Shown here: positions 59,361 through 64,000 of the stretch, in pieces
Layout of the letters: each line of letters begins with the position of its first letter
How positions within the stretch are numbered: the stretch's first letter is position 1
The notes under the pieces: generated by a model
Told to the model about the DNA's origin: nothing
Databases searched by the model: none
Seen by the model: only the letters and a program-made list of their open reading frames with translations
Made by a program: the position numbers and the translations under genes
Assembly: GCA_963663945.1 (NCBI GenBank)
Contig: OY760687.1
Location: forward strand, 1,426,001-1,490,000
Reading direction: 5' to 3'
Length of the DNA stretch: 64,000 nucleotides
Origin: Bin87 sp963663945
Lineage (GTDB): Bacteria > Chloroflexota > Dehalococcoidia > Lucifugimonadales > UBA3495

Positions 59361-59701
59361 TATGGACCTTCGCCGGAGGCGCCGATGGCCGGCGTCGCGC
59401 TCGTGGTGTTGGACGCCGGGCTACGAGAATCGCAAGGGCATGCGGCATCCGCTACGATCCCGGATGCGATTATGAAATCAGATAGCATAGGGCCTGCAAT
59501 ATACACCTAAAACTTGGGTTGGGCAACGCTGGCGCCGGTCCGAATCGGCGTTTTGCCGCCGTTAGCTCCGCTGCGATCCCGCTTTGGCGCATGGCCGCAC
59601 ACCCGTCGCCGGCTGGTTTCCTGCCCCGAACGGCGCGGCGTCATACTTCCCGGCGCCTGCGGACAGACCCGACTGACCAACCCCGGCGACGCCCCCGCCC
59701 G
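59361..59701. other. Intergenic stretch between argS and the exporter operon
   Basis: These 341 bases hold no supported gene. The short plus-strand frames have no ribosome site. The promoter of the exporter operon should lie near 59370-59510. The left half is moderately AT-rich near 59470-59515; no operator was recognised. Confidence 0.4.
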
Positions 59702-61402
59702 CTAGCGTTCCATGCGCTCCGGCGCGGACATTCCCATGAGGGTCAGGGTTCGCCGGAACACCACCTGCGCGGCCGCTACCAGCTTGAGCCGCGCCAGTGT
59801 CAGCTCGTTGTCTTCCGGGTTGGCTGAAATGACCCGACAGTTTTCGTAGAAGTGGTGGAACGCGGTCGCCAACTCCATAGCGTAATGGGGCAGGTGGTGG
59901 GGCTCCAGGTTCTCCGCCACCTGCACGATCAGCTCGGACAGCCGCAGCATCGTACGGATCAGCGCCAGTTCGTTGGGGTGGGTCAGCAGCGAAACGTCGC
60001 CGGCAGAAAAGTCGATGCTCCGTTCGGCGGCGAGGCTGAGGATGCTGGCGTTGCGCGCGTGAGCGTATTGCACGTAGTACACCGGGTTTTCTGACGATTC
60101 CCGGGTCGCCAGCTCAAGGTCAAATTCCATCTGCGTCGACGGCGCCCGCGCCAGGAAAAAGTACCGGCATGCGTCCATTCCCACTTCGTCCACCAGCTCC
60201 CGCAGGGTTACGAAATCGCCGGTCCGCTTGGAGGCGCGCACCGTCTCCTCTCCGCGCTTCAGCGTTACCATCTGCGAGATCAGAACGGTGAGGTTTTCCG
60301 GCTCCACACCCAGCGCCGAGACCGCCGCCTTCATCCGAGGCACATGGCCCTGGTGATCCGCACCCCAGATGTCGATGACCCGGTCGAACCCTCGCCCGCT
60401 GAATTTGTTGTAGTGATAGGCGATGTCCGACGCAAAATAGGTGGGTTCGCCTGACGACCGGACCACGACGTTGTCCCGTTCGTCACCCAGCGCAATGGAA
60501 TTGAACCACAGCGCGCCGCTCCGCTCGGCCAGATGGCCGCCTTCCCGCAGCGCGGTGATTGCCCGGTCGTAGTCGCTGATGGGAGTGTCTTCGTTCTGGA
60601 ACAGCCAACGCTCGCTGAACCAGTTGTCGAAGTTCACGCCGATGGCGTCCAGGTCATCGCGGATCAGCGCGACCATCTTCTCCCGCGCTATGTCGCCGAT
60701 TCGGCGGATGGCTGCCTGCTCTGGCAGTTCCAGCAAGTCCTGTCCCTCGGCCTCGATGATTTCTGCCGCAATGTCGGCGATGTAATCTCCCTGGTAGCCG
60801 TTTTCCGGCATCTGCGCGTCCCGGCCCAGAGCCTGCTGGTAACGGGTCCAGACCGAGCGGTAGAACGCCTCCATCTGGGAACCCGCGTCGTTGATGTAGT
60901 ACTCCCGCGTCACTTCGTACCCGGCTGCCTGCATGGTGTTCGCCAGGGCACTGCCCAGCACCGCCCCGCGGGTGTGACCCACGTGAACCGGACCCGTCGG
61001 ATTGACGCTCACGAACTCGACCATCACCTTGCGCCCGGTGCCCGATGCCGCCGAACCGAACTGGTCCCCGGCGGAGATAACGGTTTCGACCTGCTGCTGC
61101 AACCATGCGTCACTGAGCTTGAAGTTGATGAATCCCGGGGGAGCGGGCTCCAGGCTTGCAATCTCCGGGCCCGGTTGAATACGTTCTGAGATCAGTTGGG
61201 CCAGATGCATCGGATTCGCCCGTGCCGCCCGTGCGAGCCGCAGCGGAAGGTTGGTGGCAAAATCGCCGTGCTCCGGATTGTTGGGCCGTTCGATATCGAT
61301 GTCCGGAACGGCGTCCACGTTGATCACCCCGTCGCGGTTGGCCTGCTCCAGGGCGGCGGTGACAATTGCGGCTACGGTGTCTTTTACGAGCATGATGGTC
61401 AT
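59702..61402 (-). CDS. argS: Arginyl-tRNA synthetase
   Basis: The product is 566 residues, of normal size. It charges tRNA-Arg. The class I HIGH motif occurs as NPTGPVHVGHTRGAV, and the KMSKS-type loop reads RASKRTGDFV. The N-terminal Add1-like domain and the C-terminal DALR domain (YAMELATAFHHFYENCRV) are complete. The ATG at 61402 is used; an ATG nine bases later is possible. It stands alone on the minus strand. Confidence 0.96.
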   Translation of the reverse strand: MTIMLVKDTVAAIVTAALEQANRDGVINVDAVPDIDIERPNNPEHGDFATNLPLRLARAARANPMHLAQLISERIQPGPEIASLEPAPPGFINFKLSDAWLQQQVETVISAGDQFGSAASGTGRKVMVEFVSVNPTGPVHVGHTRGAVLGSALANTMQAAGYEVTREYYINDAGSQMEAFYRSVWTRYQQALGRDAQMPENGYQGDYIADIAAEIIEAEGQDLLELPEQAAIRRIGDIAREKMVALIRDDLDAIGVNFDNWFSERWLFQNEDTPISDYDRAITALREGGHLAERSGALWFNSIALGDERDNVVVRSSGEPTYFASDIAYHYNKFSGRGFDRVIDIWGADHQGHVPRMKAAVSALGVEPENLTVLISQMVTLKRGEETVRASKRTGDFVTLRELVDEVGMDACRYFFLARAPSTQMEFDLELATRESSENPVYYVQYAHARNASILSLAAERSIDFSAGDVSLLTHPNELALIRTMLRLSELIVQVAENLEPHHLPHYAMELATAFHHFYENCRVISANPEDNELTLARLKLVAAAQVVFRRTLTLMGMSAPERMER

Positions 61403-61617
61403 CCAACTGGGAAAGGATTGGGCAGGGCTTTACATGGTAGCATCCGGGCTGATTTCCCGTCCGTACGACTGCGAACGCGTGGCAGCGGCTCACCTCGCCG
61501 CATTTCACCTGCAGGCCGGTTGCGCCTGTTGGGAAGCGGCCCGCCGGACCGGTTGAGCGCGAACCCGGGCTGCGAAAACTGGCTGATGCGTGCTCGCGAG
61601 GAAATCAGGCGCAGCCG

Positions 61618-62025
61618 CTAGCCTTCAGCGATCTGGAAAGGGTAGCCCAGGGCGCTGGCGGCGGCGACGTTGGCGGTCAAGTATCCCTCCGCGCTGCGGG
61701 ACATGCCGTTTTCGCCGCGCATCTCGTTTCCCTTGCCGGCCAGATCTGCGGCTTTATCGGCGATGCTGGAGACTCCGAACGCCAGGTGGTACGGGCCCGG
61801 CCCGAAGGTCTTCAGGTATTCGCCCATCGCCGAATCGGGATCCAGCGGCTCGGTGAATTCCACGTTGGTCTCACCCACTTTGTAGATGGCATTCTTCATG
61901 CCCCGGGCCGGAAACACCTCAATCTTCACCGGAGTCATGCCGAAGTTCTCCTCGATGTACGCGGCCATGGCGTCGGCGTCGTGGACAAGGATTCGGACGT
62001 GATGTATAAACTCGAACATCGCCAT
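61618..62025 (-). CDS. VOC (glyoxalase/methylmalonyl-CoA epimerase-like) protein
   Basis: With the ATG at 62025 and GGAGA upstream the product has 135 residues. It has the pattern of a metal-dependent VOC fold: FIHHVRILVHDADAMAAYIEENFGMT, then VEFTEPLDPDSAMGEYLKTFGPG and YHLAFGVSSI. This is like methylmalonyl-CoA epimerase or lactoylglutathione lyase; the epimerase-like half LAFGV is clear. The precise reaction is not certain. Confidence 0.85.
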   Translation of the reverse strand: MAMFEFIHHVRILVHDADAMAAYIEENFGMTPVKIEVFPARGMKNAIYKVGETNVEFTEPLDPDSAMGEYLKTFGPGPYHLAFGVSSIADKAADLAGKGNEMRGENGMSRSAEGYLTANVAAASALGYPFQIAEG

Positions 62026-62069
62026 TTCTCCTGGAGCATGAATTAGGCTGGGAGCGGAGGGGCACAAAG

Positions 62070-62780
62070 GTGTCGAAGCGGATTTTGTTGGTCGGGGGTG
62101 ACGAGTTCCGGGCGTCCTGCGCCGGCATGGACCGTCACGTCCTCGAGGCTACCGGAGAGGCGAACCCCCGTGTCGCCATCGTACCAACGGCTGCCGCCTT
62201 TGAGAACCCCGGTCTCGCGGCCAGCAACGGCGTGCGTCACTTCACCGGCTTGGGCGCCTCGGCGTACGGTCTGGATGTTGTCCGCCGCGAAGACGCCGAA
62301 AACCCGCGCATCGTGGCTCAGCTGGACGGCGCGCACGTCATCTACTTCACCGGCGGCAGTCCCGAGCACCTGCACTCCGTGCTGGCGGGGTCACCCCTCC
62401 TTGCTGCCGTCAACGCGGCCTGTGACGCCGGTGCCATCTGGGCCGGCTCCAGCGCCGGCGCAATGGTGTTGGGCTCGGCGATGCGCCGTCCGTCCTCCGG
62501 CTCCCCAGTTTCACCGGCATTGGATATTGTGCCCAACGTGATGGTCATGCCTCACCACGAGCGCAGCGACCCTAACGCGGTGGTCGAGCAGTTGTCGGGA
62601 TCAGAGACTTTCGGACTATGCGCGCTGGGGGTCGATGGCGGTTCTGGCGTTCTGCTGGAGCCTGACGGCGCCACCGCCCTGGGATCCGGCAACGTAACCG
62701 TCTACCGATCCGGCGAATGGCGCAGGTACGCCGCGGGGGAAAAGGTGCCTGACCTGACGGTCAACGGCCCGGCATCCTAG
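62070..62780 (+). CDS. Peptidase S51 / cyanophycinase-like protein
   Basis: The product is 236 residues from a GTG at 62070. The nucleophile Ser is in AIWAGSSAGAMVLG, the elbow typical of S51 peptidases such as cyanophycinase and dipeptidase E. IYFTGGSPEHL and VMPHHERSDPN match the rest of the fold. It probably cleaves an Asp-containing peptide; no cyanophycin synthetase was seen nearby. The convergent hisIE gene overlaps it by four bases. Confidence 0.85.
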   Translation: MSKRILLVGGDEFRASCAGMDRHVLEATGEANPRVAIVPTAAAFENPGLAASNGVRHFTGLGASAYGLDVVRREDAENPRIVAQLDGAHVIYFTGGSPEHLHSVLAGSPLLAAVNAACDAGAIWAGSSAGAMVLGSAMRRPSSGSPVSPALDIVPNVMVMPHHERSDPNAVVEQLSGSETFGLCALGVDGGSGVLLEPDGATALGSGNVTVYRSGEWRRYAAGEKVPDLTVNGPAS

Positions 62781-63400
62781 CCTCGCCGGGACCGCAATTC
62801 CTCCCACACTGCGTTGGGTGACACGCCAGCGGAGGCCATCAGCGTCAAGGTGTGGTACAGCAGGTCCGCGATCTCGGCCGGCAGGTTTTCCGTTTCCCCG
62901 GTTGCCGCCGCCAGTGCGGCCTCTCCGGCTTCTTCGATCACCTTCTGCCCCACCCTGCTCGTGCCTTCCGCCAGCAGGTGGGCGGTGTAGCTGCCCTCGG
63001 GCATCTCCCGCTGCCGGTCCTTGATGACCGCGAACAACTCGTCGAGCACGCGCGGGCCGCCCTCAGTGCTCGTGTACTCCTCGGGTAGGTCATCCATCCG
63101 GGTATAGAAGCACGACACTTCCCCGGTGTGGCAGGCCGGTCCGTCTGGCTCCACCTTGAGCAGGATGGTGTCGGAGTCGCAGTCGACGTACCATTCGCGC
63201 AGGTTCAGGTAATTCCCGGACACCTCGCCCTTGTGCCACAGGTCTTCCTGGCTGCGGCTGTAGAACCACACCTGGGTGCCTTCCACCGTCCGTTTGAGCG
63301 AGCCGGGGTTCATGTATCCCAGCATCAGCACCTGGCCGGTGTTGATGTCCTGCGCGATTGCGGGTACCAACCCTCTGTCGTCCAGTTTCACTTCGCTCAT
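62777..63400 (-). CDS. hisIE: Histidine biosynthesis bifunctional protein HisIE
   Basis: With the ATG at 63400 the product has 207 residues; an ATG three bases earlier is too close to the GGAGG site. The N-terminal half is phosphoribosyl-AMP cyclohydrolase (MLGYMNPGSLKRTVE, VDCDSDTILLKVEPDGPACHTG). The C-terminal half is phosphoribosyl-ATP pyrophosphatase (SYTAHLLAEGTSRVGQKVIEE, EIADLLYH). Together they do steps 2 and 3 of histidine biosynthesis. The other his genes are not in the window. Confidence 0.95.
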   Translation of the reverse strand: MSEVKLDDRGLVPAIAQDINTGQVLMLGYMNPGSLKRTVEGTQVWFYSRSQEDLWHKGEVSGNYLNLREWYVDCDSDTILLKVEPDGPACHTGEVSCFYTRMDDLPEEYTSTEGGPRVLDELFAVIKDRQREMPEGSYTAHLLAEGTSRVGQKVIEEAGEAALAAATGETENLPAEIADLLYHTLTLMASAGVSPNAVWEELRSRRG

Positions 63401-63422
63401 CATGTCCTCCGTCGGGTCGCGG

Positions 63423-64000
63423 CTATCCCAGTTTGTCCAGGACGGCGGGCAATTCCAGCAGGTCGCGGATCTCAGCGTCCGGGATGGGCAGGTCCGGGTC
63501 CGTTGGTCGATCAAAGCGGTTGATCCAAATCGCGGTCATGCCCACCGACCGCGAGCCCATCACATCCTCGAACTGCCGGTCGCCGACGTAGGCGCATTCC
63601 GCGGGCCGCACCCCGAGCCGATCCACCGCCGCGTCGAAGAGCCGCCGGTCCGGCTTGTAGCATCGCAGGGCCTCGGACGATATGACCGCTCCCAGGCGAA
63701 CCGGTATGCGGCCGACGACGGGATCCAGATATGCGTCGTCGGCATTGGATATCACCGCCAGTTGCCGGGTTTGGCCCAGGATGGACAACGCTTCGACCGA
63801 ATCCGGGAACAGCGGGCGCGCGCCCAGGTCGTCAATCGATCTCTGGGAAGCCGCCCTGGCATCCCCGGTCAGGTTCAGCTCCTTGAACGCTTCGGCGAAG
63901 GCGTGGGCCCACCCGTCCAGGTATGACTCGAACGGAGCCCCCGGCGCGGTTCGCCGGTCCCGGAAATTGCCGGCGCCATAGTCCCATGCGTGTCTCAACT
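63423..64000 (-). CDS. HAD-family hydrolase, C-terminal part (cut by window edge)
   Basis: The frame is open to the right edge; the stop is at 63423. The visible part has the second and third HAD motifs: SNADDAYLDP, the Lys in CYKPDRRLFDAAVDRLG, and the acidic AYVGDRQFEDVMG. The N-terminal DxD motif would lie beyond the edge. It resembles the YjjG/haloacid dehalogenase-like phosphatases. It ends 23 bases before the hisIE start and is probably its operon partner. Confidence 0.82.
   Translation of the reverse strand, partial: LRHAWDYGAGNFRDRRTAPGAPFESYLDGWAHAFAEAFKELNLTGDARAASQRSIDDLGARPLFPDSVEALSILGQTRQLAVISNADDAYLDPVVGRIPVRLGAVISSEALRCYKPDRRLFDAAVDRLGVRPAECAYVGDRQFEDVMGSRSVGMTAIWINRFDRPTDPDLPIPDAEIRDLLELPAVLDKLG

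Overview
The window is GC-rich DNA of about 63-65% by eye, with tightly packed genes on both strands. The housekeeping content is a hisIE fusion, argS, a pgi-gnd-zwf cluster, heterodimeric ABC exporters, carboxymuconolactone-decarboxylase, amidohydrolase and SDR genes, and a very large secreted Calx-beta protein. Together with a PrgI-type conjugation apparatus this suggests an uncultured Chloroflexota bacterium (SAR202/Dehalococcoidia-like). That is an inference from gene style; no rRNA, tRNA or taxonomic marker could be used directly.

Region 1 (1-5181, minus strand) is part of a type IV secretion/conjugation operon. In transcription order it holds a secreted protein, a VirB6/TrbL-like channel protein, a pilin-like protein, a PrgI protein fused to a large extra domain, a second VirB2/TrbC-like protein, and the N-terminal part of a VirB4 ATPase cut by the window edge. 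Region 2 (5182-5569) is a divergent control region with a 46-bp perfect palindrome and a pair of 35-bp repeats.

Region 3 (5570-27755, plus strand) is a replication, recombination and accessory module. It has a coiled-coil DNA-binding candidate, a CHC2/TOPRIM primase, a Rad52-like annealing protein, a DUF7007-like protein, a free-standing TSCPD protein, a Cas4/AddB-like nuclease, SSB, RadC, zinc-ribbon proteins, a DUF6094 methyltransferase and an SNF2-type helicase. It ends in a PRTRC cassette: ubiquitin-like protein C, E2-like protein B, JAB peptidase A and the E1-like ThiF protein. Many cistrons are separated by strong stem-loops. Two copies of one 2,414-bp IS21-family element, differing by three silent changes by eye, sit in direct orientation with 5-bp target duplications. 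One interrupts PRTRC B and the other interrupts PRTRC A. Removing each element with one target copy restores both reading frames exactly, so the Ub-like pathway here was broken recently. The T4SS, ssb, primase, Rad52 and PRTRC genes mark regions 1-3 as a conjugative plasmid or integrative element. No relaxase, integrase or attachment site was found inside the window.

Region 4 (27756-40334) is sparse: an HTH regulator, a 2,376-codon secreted repeat protein with about 12 Calx-beta-like domains (six in a 321-bp tandem array) and four copies of an unnamed helical module, an aldehyde dehydrogenase, and several long non-coding stretches. Region 5 (40335-64000) looks like ordinary chromosome. It has small enzymes, an SDR/amidohydrolase pair, dienelactone hydrolase, an amidotransferase-like protein, Nudix, an N-acyl-D-amino-acid deacylase-like protein, a CMD protein, the oxidative pentose phosphate cluster, an alpha/beta hydrolase, an ABC exporter pair, argS, a VOC protein, a cyanophycinase-like peptidase, hisIE and a HAD hydrolase cut by the right edge. 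Two copies of a short palindromic repeat lie between genes in this region.
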